A stretch of 5,564 nt of DNA from Caldifarciminota bacterium (lineage in GTDB: Bacteria > Hydrothermota > Hydrothermia > B15-G9 > WFZT01): contig JALXCE010000201.1 of the NCBI GenBank assembly GCA_026991055.1, positions 1 through 5,564 of the forward strand, given 5' to 3'. The notes under the pieces were generated by a model. The model did no database searches. It was not told the DNA's origin and saw only the letters and a program-made list of their open reading frames with translations. The translations under genes and the position numbers were made by a program. This document shows positions 1 through 5,564 of the stretch, piece after piece. Position 1 is the first letter of the stretch; each line of letters starts with the position of its first letter.

Positions 1-212
1 GCTGCCACGCGAGTGACATTTGCCGCATTGGATGGCATGCCGATACATCCTGCTATTGCCCCGTCAATGATTTTGGGGTCAATTCCAGTTCGATTTATGG
101 TCTCCTTAAACACAATTTCGAGCATCTGGTCAGCAGTGAGGTCCTTCAGGGCTCCTCCGAAGAGCCCAACCGGTGTCCTCACTCCACCAACGATTACAAC
201 CTCTTTACTCAT
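1..212 (-). CDS. Thiolase (acetyl-CoA acetyltransferase family), N-terminal part, cut by the window edge
   Basis: Reverse-strand translation from the ATG at 212 gives about 70 residues beginning MSKEVVIVGGVRTPVG and continuing with LFGGALKDLTADQ. This matches the N-terminal strand and loop of thiolases (pattern VxxxRTPxGxFGGxLxD). The last visible residues (MPSNAANVTRVA) fit the segment that precedes the nucleophilic cysteine. That cysteine, near residue 85-90 in the family, lies outside the window, so activity cannot be judged. Thiolases cleave 3-ketoacyl-CoA to acetyl-CoA in beta-oxidation, or condense two acetyl-CoA in the reverse direction; the visible part does not distinguish these. The start codon overlaps the TGA stop of the acyl-CoA synthetase gene as ATGA, and a GAGGTG site lies 4 bases upstream, so the two genes are almost certainly co-transcribed and probably translationally coupled. 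The family call is firm; substrate range is unknown. Confidence 0.9.
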   Translation of the reverse strand, partial: MSKEVVIVGGVRTPVGLFGGALKDLTADQMLEIVFKETINRTGIDPKIIDGAIAGCIGMPSNAANVTRVA

Positions 213-1891
213 GATTCACCTCTCTTTGGCTTTTTCTTCAATTCCTCTTCCAAAAGCACCCTTTTTAAAACCTTTCCAACAGCAGATTTGGGCAGTTCCT
301 TTCTGAATTCAATAAACTCGGGAACCTTGTACCTTGCCAGATTTTCCCGGCAGTACTCTTTTATTTCCTCTTCGGTAGCCGTTTCTCCCTCTTTTAGCAC
401 AACAAAGGCCTTCACTGTTTCTCCCCTGTAACCTGAGGGGATGCCCACAACGGCTGCCTCCTTGATCTTGGGATGCCTGTATAACACCTCTTCGATTTCC
501 CTCGGATAAATGTTGTATCCAGAGGCAATTATCATTTCTTTCTTTCGATCAACAATGTAAAAGTAGCCATCCTTATCCATCCTCGCGATATCTCCTGTAT
601 AAAGCCATCCGTTTCTCAAAACCCTTGCAGTTTCTTCAGGCATATTCCAGTATCCCTTCATCACCTGAGGGCCTTTCACTATCAGCTCGCCAGCCTCACC
701 CACAGCGAGTTCCTTCTCACCGGTCTCAATATCAACAATTTTCGCATCAGTATCCGGGAATGGAATGCCAATACTCCCCGGCTTATTTAAGCCATAAATG
801 GGGTTGCAGTGAGTAACAGGTGAAGCCTCGGACAGACCGTATCCCTCAACCAACTTTGCCCCTGTGAGCTTCTCGAAATCCTCTTTCACCTTAACCGGGA
901 GAGGGGCTGAACCACTTATACAGGCTTTTATGGACGAAAGGTCATATTTTTTGACGTCCTTAAAATTGATGACTGCGATGTAGATTGTCGGTGCACCGGG
1001 GAACAATGTTACTTTGTATTTCTGGATCAGTTTGACAATTTCCTTAACATCAAACCTTGGCACAAGAACGAGGGTGGATGCGAGATAAATGGCAAAGTTC
1101 ATGCCAACAGTCATTCCATAGACATGAAAGAATGGAAGCACCGCAAGGAGAACCTCACCACCTTCCTGCCTGTCTGTTAACCAGTGAACGGCCTGCATGG
1201 TATTGGCAACAAGGTTGTAATGGGTCAGCATAGCAGCCTTGGAAATGCCCGTAGTTCCACCTGTGTACTGGAAGAGGGCAACATCTTCTTTTGGATCAAT
1301 ATCAACATAAATCTTTTCTGGCTTTGTCTGGAGCAGGTCAGTAAACCTATAAACTCCGTTGCCGTATTTTATCTGTGGCTTCTTTTTACCGATAAATTTC
1401 AACGGATAAAGAAGTTTCAGATGTTGTGGAAGGAAATCTCTGATACTGGTGACAATAATTCGCTTGATACTGGTTTTGTCTTTGACTGCCATTACCCTGT
1501 CATAAAGCAGGTCAAGGGTAATAATGGTTTCAGCACCTGAATCATTCAAAATATGCTCAAGCTCCCGGGGCACATACATGGGGTTGGTCTGAACAACAAT
1601 ACCACCAAGCTTAAGGATAGCGTAGAAAGATATGACAAATTGGGGGGAGTTTGGGAGATAAATGGACACCCGGTCACCTTTTTTTATACCCATTTTATGC
1701 AAGGCAGTGGCAAGTGCTCTAATATAATCCCATCCTTCTCGATAAGTGATTTTTCGGCCGTAAAAAATCATAGAAGTATTGTTGGGATAATCACATACTG
1801 CGTCCTGATAAAACCTGGTCAGTGGGATGACCGGGTAGTCAATATGAATTGGAATCTCTCCTTCATAAAATGTTAACCACGGCCTATTCAT
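209..1891 (-). CDS. fadD: Long-chain acyl-CoA synthetase (AMP-forming fatty-acid CoA ligase)
   Basis: This 560-residue protein belongs to the ANL adenylate-forming superfamily. It activates a carboxylic acid with ATP to an acyl-adenylate and then transfers the acyl group to CoA in the cytoplasm or at the membrane face. The core motifs are all present in order: the P-loop YTGGTTGISKAAMLTH (209-224), the aromatic/adenine motif YGLSEASP (351-358), the YTGD motif with the ribose-binding Asp434, the hinge region around DRKKEMI (448-454), and the C-terminal PKSAVGKVLKR (534-544) whose Lys540 fits the catalytic adenylation lysine. The stretch 427-451 matches the fatty acyl-CoA synthetase signature, which favours medium or long fatty acids over acetate. 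No signal peptide or clear membrane helix is seen. The ATG at 1891 has a GGGGG-type ribosome site 8 bases upstream and follows a good promoter. The TGA stop overlaps the thiolase start by 4 bases. Exact chain length is not predictable. Confidence 0.93.
   Translation of the reverse strand: MNRPWLTFYEGEIPIHIDYPVIPLTRFYQDAVCDYPNNTSMIFYGRKITYREGWDYIRALATALHKMGIKKGDRVSIYLPNSPQFVISFYAILKLGGIVVQTNPMYVPRELEHILNDSGAETIITLDLLYDRVMAVKDKTSIKRIIVTSIRDFLPQHLKLLYPLKFIGKKKPQIKYGNGVYRFTDLLQTKPEKIYVDIDPKEDVALFQYTGGTTGISKAAMLTHYNLVANTMQAVHWLTDRQEGGEVLLAVLPFFHVYGMTVGMNFAIYLASTLVLVPRFDVKEIVKLIQKYKVTLFPGAPTIYIAVINFKDVKKYDLSSIKACISGSAPLPVKVKEDFEKLTGAKLVEGYGLSEASPVTHCNPIYGLNKPGSIGIPFPDTDAKIVDIETGEKELAVGEAGELIVKGPQVMKGYWNMPEETARVLRNGWLYTGDIARMDKDGYFYIVDRKKEMIIASGYNIYPREIEEVLYRHPKIKEAAVVGIPSGYRGETVKAFVVLKEGETATEEEIKEYCRENLARYKVPEFIEFRKELPKSAVGKVLKRVLLEEELKKKPKRGES
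217..222 (-). promoter_or_regulatory. Ribosome binding site of the thiolase gene, inside the end of fadD
   Basis: On the minus strand GAGGTG lies 4 bases before the thiolase ATG at 212, within the last codons of the synthetase gene. Together with the ATGA stop/start overlap it supports the chosen thiolase start and coupled translation. Confidence 0.75.
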
Positions 1892-1899
1892 GTCAAATA

Positions 1900-1904
1900 C
1901 CCCC
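1900..1904 (-). promoter_or_regulatory. Ribosome binding site of fadD (GGGGG type)
   Basis: A run of five G on the minus strand lies 8 bases before the ATG at 1891. It is a weaker match to the anti-Shine-Dalgarno sequence than the GGAGG sites of maeB and the crotonase gene, but it is the only candidate and is well placed. Confidence 0.55.
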
Positions 1905-1918
1905 GTTTTATTAGTTAA

Positions 1919-1948
1919 ATTTTAGTCCGGTGGTCATGTAAATGTCAA
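1919..1948 (-). promoter_or_regulatory. Predicted sigma-70-type promoter for the fadD-thiolase operon
   Basis: On the minus strand a perfect TTGACA -35 box (1943-1948) is separated by 18 bases from a TAAAAT -10 box (1919-1924, five of six matches to TATAAT). Transcription would begin near 1912, leaving a leader of about 20 bases that contains the ribosome site. Position, spacing and box quality all fit a housekeeping promoter. It makes fadD the first gene of its own unit, separate from maeB. Confidence 0.7.
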
Positions 1949-1958
1949 TATTATCAAC

Positions 1959-1977
1959 CTTCAGTTGAAGACCGGTC
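1959..1977. promoter_or_regulatory. Palindromic sites upstream of the fadD promoter, possible operator
   Basis: Two adjoining palindromes lie just upstream of the -35 box: CTTCA-GT-TGAAG (1959-1970) and the perfect 8-bp GACCGGTC (1970-1977). GACCGGTC-centred palindromes resemble sites bound by TetR-family regulators of fatty-acid genes, so a regulator of the operon could bind here. No regulator gene is in the window, and 8-bp palindromes also occur by chance. Confidence 0.35.
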
Positions 1978-2016
1978 AGTCAGGAGAAAGAGAATTTATG
2001 ACCTTGGAAACATCAT

Positions 2017-2137
2017 CTTACAAAGATTCGTGGTAGCTAAAAATAGCTCGGTCATTAAGGTGACAGCTGTTGAGTAAAATAAAGAATGCGGGCCCGCCGA
2101 ATCAGATAAAAACTGGTGAGTTGCTAATCTTTGTAAG
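2017..2137. repeat. 12-bp perfect inverted repeat flanking a 97-base spacer
   Basis: CTTACAAAGATT (2017-2028) recurs as its exact reverse complement at 2126-2137. The spacer holds two smaller self-complementary elements: AGCTA-AAAA-TAGCT (2035-2048) and GCGGGCCCGC (2088-2097). The arms could close a long stem in RNA from either strand or be the ends of a small insertion. No matching target-site duplication is visible next to the arms and there is no transposase gene. Confidence 0.5.
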
Positions 2138-2143
2138 TTAAAC

Positions 2144-2220
2144 GCTACTAAAGTTGTCTGAATATGTTTGCACTTTGCGGAAGGAAATTTTTTAATAAGT
2201 TTTTGCCACTTTTGAGTAGC
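2144..2220. repeat. Imperfect inverted repeat (11 paired bases, 2-base bulge)
   Basis: GCTACTAAAGT (2144-2154) pairs with ACTTT-TG-AGTAGC (2208-2220), leaving a 2-base TG bulge. A second, competing 8-bp pairing joins AGTTGCTA (2119-2126) to TAGCAACT (2217-2224). These pairings could form alternative structures in a transcript, but each alone is only modestly above chance for an AT-rich region. Confidence 0.3.
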
Positions 2221-2347
2221 AACTGATGTTAGGAGAAACCTCGTACCATGGAAATTTGGAACTTTTTGGTTAGGGGGGTCAAATGTTAAATAAAACCTTC
2301 GCGGATTTGAAAAACTTTTGACCTTCAGGAAGGGATTTTTCAATAGC

Positions 2348-2382
2348 TGTGAGGGGCGCGCGCGAAGCGCGCGCCCCTCACA
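2348..2382 (-). terminator. Strong GC-rich hairpin after maeB, candidate transcription terminator
   Basis: Two perfectly complementary 16-base arms (2348-2363 and 2367-2382) surround a 3-base loop. The inner 8 base pairs alternate G and C. The hairpin begins 16 bases after the maeB stop codon, the usual place for an intrinsic terminator, and separates maeB from the fadD promoter. No run of T follows on either strand, so it does not meet the classic rho-independent pattern. It may instead stop polymerase without a U-tract, protect the mRNA 3' end, or be a dispersed palindromic repeat. Confidence 0.5.
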
Positions 2383-2398
2383 CATTAAAATTCAAATC

Positions 2399-4654
2399 CT
2401 ACTTTCCCTCAAGCTCCTGTGCGTCAACCACCGCCATTGCCGCTATGTTCACGATATCTTTAACCTCATCTCCCCTCTGCAACACATGAATTGATCTCGA
2501 AGCTCCCATCAGTACCGGCCCTATTGCCTCAGCATCACCGAGACGCTGAAGCAATTTGTATGACACATTAGCTGCCTCAAGGTCAGGGAAAACAAGGACA
2601 TTGGCATCCTTTACCCTGCTGAAAGGATACGTGCTCTCCACAATTTCAGGTACAACAGCCGTATCTGCCTGCATCTCTCCATCTATGACAATGTCCGGCC
2701 GTTTCTGACGTACAATCTCCACTGCCCTTCTCACCTTTTCACTCAGAGGATGCGGAGTGGAGCCAAAATTGGAAAACGAAAGCATGGCCACACGAGGCTC
2801 AATGTCAAACTTCTTCGCGAGGTCTGCGGCAAGGATAGCGATTTCTGCAAGGTCTTCTTCAGTGGGCTCGATATTCACCGTTGCATCAGTGAAGAAGTAG
2901 ACCTTGTCTTTAACTATCATGATGTAGAGACCGGCAACCCTCTTTACGCCTTTACGTGGTTTGACAATCTGAAGGGCAGGCCTCAAAACCTCTGGATAGT
3001 GATAGGTGAGCCCTGAGACAAAGGCATCAGCGTCACCCATATAGACCATCATGGGACCGAAATAATTTGGCTGCTGCATCAACATTCTTGCCTCAGTAAG
3101 GGTCACACCTTTCCTCTGCCTTAACTCATAGAGTTTCTGGACATACTCGTCAAATTTTGGATACGTTTCCGGATTTACTGTGTCCACTTTACAACATTTC
3201 AACCCCAGTGATTCGATTTTGGCTTCGATGACTTCCTTTCTTCCTATCAAAATGGGATGAGCTATACCTTCCTCTATAAGGATGTGTGCTGCCCTGATAA
3301 TCTTGGACTCCTCACCCTCGGCAAAGACCACCTTTTTCGGATTGGATTTTGCCTTATTGATGATTATTCTCATAACTTCTCGGGATTTTCCAAGCCTTGC
3401 CTCAAGCTTTTCCCTGTATTCATCAAGGTCAATATGGAATCTTGCCACACCGGTTTCCATGGCAGCTTTTGCCACAGCAGGTGCTTCCCATAGCAAAACA
3501 CGTGGGTCAAGCGGCTTTGGAATAATGTAATCCGGTCCAAACTTCAGGGATTCCACTCCGTAGGCCTTTAAAACACTGTCGGGGACATCTTCTTTTGCAA
3601 GGTCTGCAAGGGCATGAACCGCTGCAATTTTCATTTCGTCGTTGATTGCCTTGGCACCAACATCAAGAGCTCCCCTGAAGATAAACGGGAATCCGAGAAC
3701 GTTGTTCACCTGGTTGGGATAATCACTTCTACCGGTTGCCACTATTGCGTCCGGTCTTGCCTCTTTTGCGTCCTCATATCTGATTTCAGGATCAGGATTT
3801 GCCATTGCAAAAATGATTGGCTTATCCGCCATACTCTTGACCATTTCTTTTGTCAGAATATTGGGCTGCGAAACACCGATAAATACGTCGGCACCTTTAA
3901 TAGCCTCTTCGAGGGTTCGCACGGGCAATTCAGTAGCAAATCTCTCTTTATAAGGATTCATTCCCTCTTTTCTGCCCTTGTATATGACACCGCGTGAGTC
4001 AATCATAATGATATTTTCACGTTTCGCCCCAAGCTTGACGTAAAGCTCAGCACAGGCAATTCCAGCTGCGCCGGCGCCACTTACTACAATTTTCACATCT
4101 TCAATCTTCTTTCCCTGAATCTCAAGAGCATTAAGAAGACCTGCAGCGGAGATAATCGCTGTTCCATGCTGATCATCATGGAAAACCGGAATCTCCATAA
4201 TCTCCTTGAGTTTTTCCTCTATGTAGAAACATTCCGGGGCCTTTATATCCTCAAGATTAATGCCGCCAAACGTGGGTTCAAGAAGCTTCACTGTCCTAAT
4301 AATTTCATCAGGGTCTTGGGTATCAAGCTCTATGTCAAAAACATCAATATCGGCAAATCTTTTAAAAAGAACACCCTTACCCTCCATAACCGGCTTTGCA
4401 GCAAGCGCTCCTCTATTACCGAGTCCAAGAATTGCTGTTCCATTGGAAACAACGGCTACAAGATTCCCCTTTGCAGTGTATTTGTAAGCCAGTGCGGGGT
4501 CCCTGTCGATCTCCCTGACAGGTTCCGCCACCCCTGGTGTGTAAGCAAGGGAAAGGTCCCTCTGAGTGTTTAAAGGTTTTGTTGGCTTAACCTCAATTTT
4601 TCCTGGCCTTCCTTTGCTATGGTATTCAAGAGCTTCTTCTTTCGTTATTAACAT
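2399..4654 (-). CDS. maeB: Malic enzyme fused to a phosphotransacetylase-like domain (MaeB type)
   Basis: The 751-residue protein oxidatively decarboxylates malate to pyruvate with NAD(P)+; MaeB enzymes usually use NADP+. Residues of about 1-420 form the malic enzyme: YTPGVAEP (38-45, Tyr38 general acid), Lys87 in AAKPVMEGK as the likely general base, metal ligands Glu135-Asp136 in INLEDIKAPECF and Asp161 in HDDQHGTA, and the dinucleotide fold GAGAAG (193-198). From about 425 a complete phosphotransacetylase-like domain follows (DGEMQADTA 658-666, QRGDEVKD 726-733); in MaeB proteins this part usually lacks transferase activity and lets acetyl-CoA inhibit the enzyme. The length fits the family (E. 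coli MaeB about 759). I choose the ATG at 4654, not a TTG eight codons upstream, because GGAGGTG lies 5 bases before the ATG. The gene sits 65 bases after the crotonase gene with no clear promoter between, so co-transcription is likely. NADP+ preference is inferred. Confidence 0.95.
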   Translation of the reverse strand: MLITKEEALEYHSKGRPGKIEVKPTKPLNTQRDLSLAYTPGVAEPVREIDRDPALAYKYTAKGNLVAVVSNGTAILGLGNRGALAAKPVMEGKGVLFKRFADIDVFDIELDTQDPDEIIRTVKLLEPTFGGINLEDIKAPECFYIEEKLKEIMEIPVFHDDQHGTAIISAAGLLNALEIQGKKIEDVKIVVSGAGAAGIACAELYVKLGAKRENIIMIDSRGVIYKGRKEGMNPYKERFATELPVRTLEEAIKGADVFIGVSQPNILTKEMVKSMADKPIIFAMANPDPEIRYEDAKEARPDAIVATGRSDYPNQVNNVLGFPFIFRGALDVGAKAINDEMKIAAVHALADLAKEDVPDSVLKAYGVESLKFGPDYIIPKPLDPRVLLWEAPAVAKAAMETGVARFHIDLDEYREKLEARLGKSREVMRIIINKAKSNPKKVVFAEGEESKIIRAAHILIEEGIAHPILIGRKEVIEAKIESLGLKCCKVDTVNPETYPKFDEYVQKLYELRQRKGVTLTEARMLMQQPNYFGPMMVYMGDADAFVSGLTYHYPEVLRPALQIVKPRKGVKRVAGLYIMIVKDKVYFFTDATVNIEPTEEDLAEIAILAADLAKKFDIEPRVAMLSFSNFGSTPHPLSEKVRRAVEIVRQKRPDIVIDGEMQADTAVVPEIVESTYPFSRVKDANVLVFPDLEAANVSYKLLQRLGDAEAIGPVLMGASRSIHVLQRGDEVKDIVNIAAMAVVDAQELEGK

Positions 4655-4659
4655 TTTTT

Positions 4660-4666
4660 CACCTCC
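4660..4666 (-). promoter_or_regulatory. Ribosome binding site that fixes the maeB start
   Basis: GGAGGTG on the minus strand lies 5 A residues before the ATG at 4654. The in-frame TTG at 4678 lies upstream of this site and has no such site of its own, so a start at the TTG would translate the ribosome site itself and add eight residues (MLKIGGEK) that are probably not made. Confidence 0.88.
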
Positions 4667-4719
4667 AATTTTTAACAACTTTGCAATTTAACAAATTTAA
4701 ATGCTGTCTCATGGATAAA

Positions 4720-5484
4720 TCAACCCCTTTTGTTTATAAAATCATCTATTCTCTTCCTCCAATCAGGGGTGGTCGATAGATATGCGAAGCTATCGGCACT
4801 CAGATTGGAGAGCATGTGAATCAGGGCTCCATAAAAGTTATTTGCAATCGATTTCTGAATTTCAAGGGCAAGGTCTGAGCCTTCTAAAATCATCTGAACC
4901 ACTTCCTTGCCCTTTTCCATTAATTTGTCGTGGTCCACAAGATAATCCCCGAGCCCCATTTCAAAGGCTTCCTCGCCGCTCAAAATTCTACCTGTGAGGA
5001 TGAGGTCTTTGGCACGTCCCAGTCCCACAAGGGCAATTAATCTCATCGTACATCCTGTAGGAAATACTGCCCCCACCTTGACTGCCGGGAACCCAATCTT
5101 TGCGTTTTTACTCAAAACACGGATATCTGATGACATGGCGACTCCAAAGCCACCGCCCATGGCATAGCCATTAACCAATGCCACTGTGGGACGAGGGAAA
5201 TTAAAAATGTCTTCCATAAGACCTTCTAACTCGAGTGCGAACTCACGGGCTTTAGTGGTATCCTCAAAATCATTCAGAATACTCAGGTCAACCCCGGTGG
5301 AGAAGGATTTTTCACCTGCTCCGGTTATGATCAGCGCCCTCACATTTTTATCTTGCTTCAACGAAGAGAGGGCATTTCTGAATTCCTTCATCATCTCGAG
5401 ATTGAATGAGTTATGCTTGTCCACCCGATTCATAAATAGAACAGCATAATCTTCCCTTTTTTCAACCAGTATATACTTCTCCAC
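4720..5484 (-). CDS. Crotonase-superfamily protein (enoyl-CoA hydratase/isomerase-like), usual catalytic acids absent
   Basis: This 254-residue protein has the crotonase fold signature. The first CoA/oxyanion-hole segment is KSFSTGVDLSIL (59-70) and the second is NGYAMGGGFG (105-114), followed by MSSDIRV and AKIGFPAVKVG. The C-terminal helix (FAYLSTTPDWRKRIDDFINKRG region, 233-254) is family-like but ends sooner than usual. In true enoyl-CoA hydratases two glutamates do the chemistry (Glu144 and Glu164 in the rat enzyme); by alignment these are Gly114 and Ala134 here. The acid used by dienoyl-CoA isomerases and 4-chlorobenzoyl-CoA dehalogenase aligns with Pro142. The protein therefore probably binds an acyl-CoA and stabilises an enolate, but its reaction is unknown. 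The start is GTG at 5484 with GGAGG 5 bases upstream and a promoter behind it. It leads the unit that continues into maeB. Calling it an enoyl-CoA hydratase would overstate the evidence. Confidence 0.85.
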   Translation of the reverse strand: MEKYILVEKREDYAVLFMNRVDKHNSFNLEMMKEFRNALSSLKQDKNVRALIITGAGEKSFSTGVDLSILNDFEDTTKAREFALELEGLMEDIFNFPRPTVALVNGYAMGGGFGVAMSSDIRVLSKNAKIGFPAVKVGAVFPTGCTMRLIALVGLGRAKDLILTGRILSGEEAFEMGLGDYLVDHDKLMEKGKEVVQMILEGSDLALEIQKSIANNFYGALIHMLSNLSADSFAYLSTTPDWRKRIDDFINKRG

Positions 5485-5489
5485 AATTG

Positions 5490-5494
5490 CCTCC
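5490..5494 (-). promoter_or_regulatory. Ribosome binding site for the GTG-started crotonase gene
   Basis: A perfect GGAGG on the minus strand lies 5 bases (CAATT) before the GTG at 5484. The reading frame stays open upstream to the window edge but contains no ATG, GTG or TTG there, and the protein N-terminus from the GTG is typical of the family, so this site decides the start. Confidence 0.85.
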
Positions 5495-5505
5495 TTTTTC
5501 TTTTT

Positions 5506-5534
5506 ATTGTAAAGGGAAGGGAGAATCAGTTCAA
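5506..5534 (-). promoter_or_regulatory. Predicted sigma-70-type promoter upstream of the crotonase-maeB unit
   Basis: On the minus strand TTGAAC (5529-5534, four of six matches to the -35 consensus) is separated by exactly 17 bases from TACAAT (5506-5511, five of six matches to the -10 consensus). Transcription would start near 5499, giving a leader of about 15 bases containing the GGAGG site. A small palindrome, AAAAGG-C-CCTTTT (5533-5545), overlaps the upstream edge of the -35 box and could be an operator or the end of an upstream transcript. The region beyond is cut off. Confidence 0.55.
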
Positions 5535-5564
5535 AAGGCCCTTTTTCCGCCAGATAAGCTTTGC

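Larger units (their letters stand above)
1892..2398. other. Intergenic region of about 507 bases between maeB and fadD
   Basis: No convincing protein gene is found on either strand here. The end next to fadD carries its promoter, ribosome site and palindromes; the end next to maeB carries a strong hairpin. The middle (about 1985-2345) is AT-rich and holds several inverted repeats, a GCGGGCCCGC palindrome (2088-2097) and a small AGCTA-AAAA-TAGCT hairpin (2035-2048). A 129-codon minus-strand reading frame (1996-2385) starts inside the hairpin, has no ribosome site and no recognisable protein features, and is treated as spurious. A structured RNA, a dispersed repeat or a decayed sequence remains possible. 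Confidence 0.7.

Noticed and set aside
2017..2137. A miniature transposable element bounded by the 12-bp inverted repeat
   Set aside because: No target-site duplication is seen beside the arms, no transposase is present, and no second copy exists in the window. It stays a possibility only if genome-wide copies are found.
2071..2142. A short plus-strand frame starting at TTG (about 23 codons) behind an AAGGTGA-like site
   Set aside because: It is very short, uses a rare start, lies in the inverted-repeat region and has no recognisable product. Proximity of a weak ribosome-like site is not enough.
1996..2385. A 129-codon minus-strand reading frame between fadD and maeB
   Set aside because: It starts inside the GC hairpin (its first residues MCEGRALRARP come from that palindrome), has no ribosome site, no recognisable domain or motif, and runs across the inverted repeats. 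It looks like a chance frame.
4655..4719. Promoter in the crotonase-maeB gap, including two TTGTTAAA repeats
   Set aside because: The gap is AT-rich and contains boxes only weakly like -35 and -10 sequences, with no good spacing. The repeats are short enough to be chance.
4720..5484. 4-chlorobenzoyl-CoA dehalogenase, suggested by the GGGxG motif
   Set aside because: The catalytic aspartate of that enzyme aligns with Pro142, so the required nucleophile is absent.
5526..5564. Possible last 12 codons of an upstream minus-strand gene ending in TGA at 5528-5526 (AKLIWRKKGLLN)
   Set aside because: Only 36 bases are visible, all three frames are similarly plausible, and the candidate promoter overlaps it. 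It cannot be supported without more sequence.

Overview
The window comes from a bacterium. All recognisable genes lie on the minus strand, start with ATG or GTG behind Shine-Dalgarno sites (mostly GGAGG-like), and encode standard bacterial CoA and central carbon enzymes. Base composition is moderate and the proteins are rich in Lys, Glu and Ile. That would suit an anaerobe or moderate thermophile, but the sequence does not identify a phylum and I do not name one.

Layout in the direction of transcription (right to left): (1) the right edge (5485-5564) holds a good candidate promoter and a GGAGG site; (2) a GTG-started crotonase-superfamily protein of 254 residues (4720-5484); (3) a 65-base gap, then a malic enzyme fused to a phosphotransacetylase-like domain (MaeB type), best started at 4654 and ending at 2399; (4) a perfect 16-bp GC-rich hairpin just after the maeB stop (2348-2382), followed by about 450 bases without a convincing gene but with several inverted repeats; (5) a consensus-like promoter (TTGACA, 18 bp, TAAAAT) with a GACCGGTC palindrome upstream; (6) a long-chain acyl-CoA synthetase of FadD type (209-1891); (7) the first 70 codons of a thiolase, overlapping the synthetase stop by 4 bases (ATGA) and running off the left edge.

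The genes form two transcription units with a shared theme. Fatty or other carboxylic acids would be activated to acyl-CoA (FadD) and cleaved or condensed at the acetyl-CoA level (thiolase). The crotonase-like protein would act on an acyl-CoA intermediate, and MaeB would link C4 acids to pyruvate and reducing power with likely acetyl-CoA sensing through its C-terminal domain. This joint role is inferred from gene content and order. I see no mobile element, CRISPR array, RNA gene of a known family, or clear new multi-gene system. The points most worth a second look are the crotonase-like protein, which lacks the usual catalytic acids, and the structured intergenic region.
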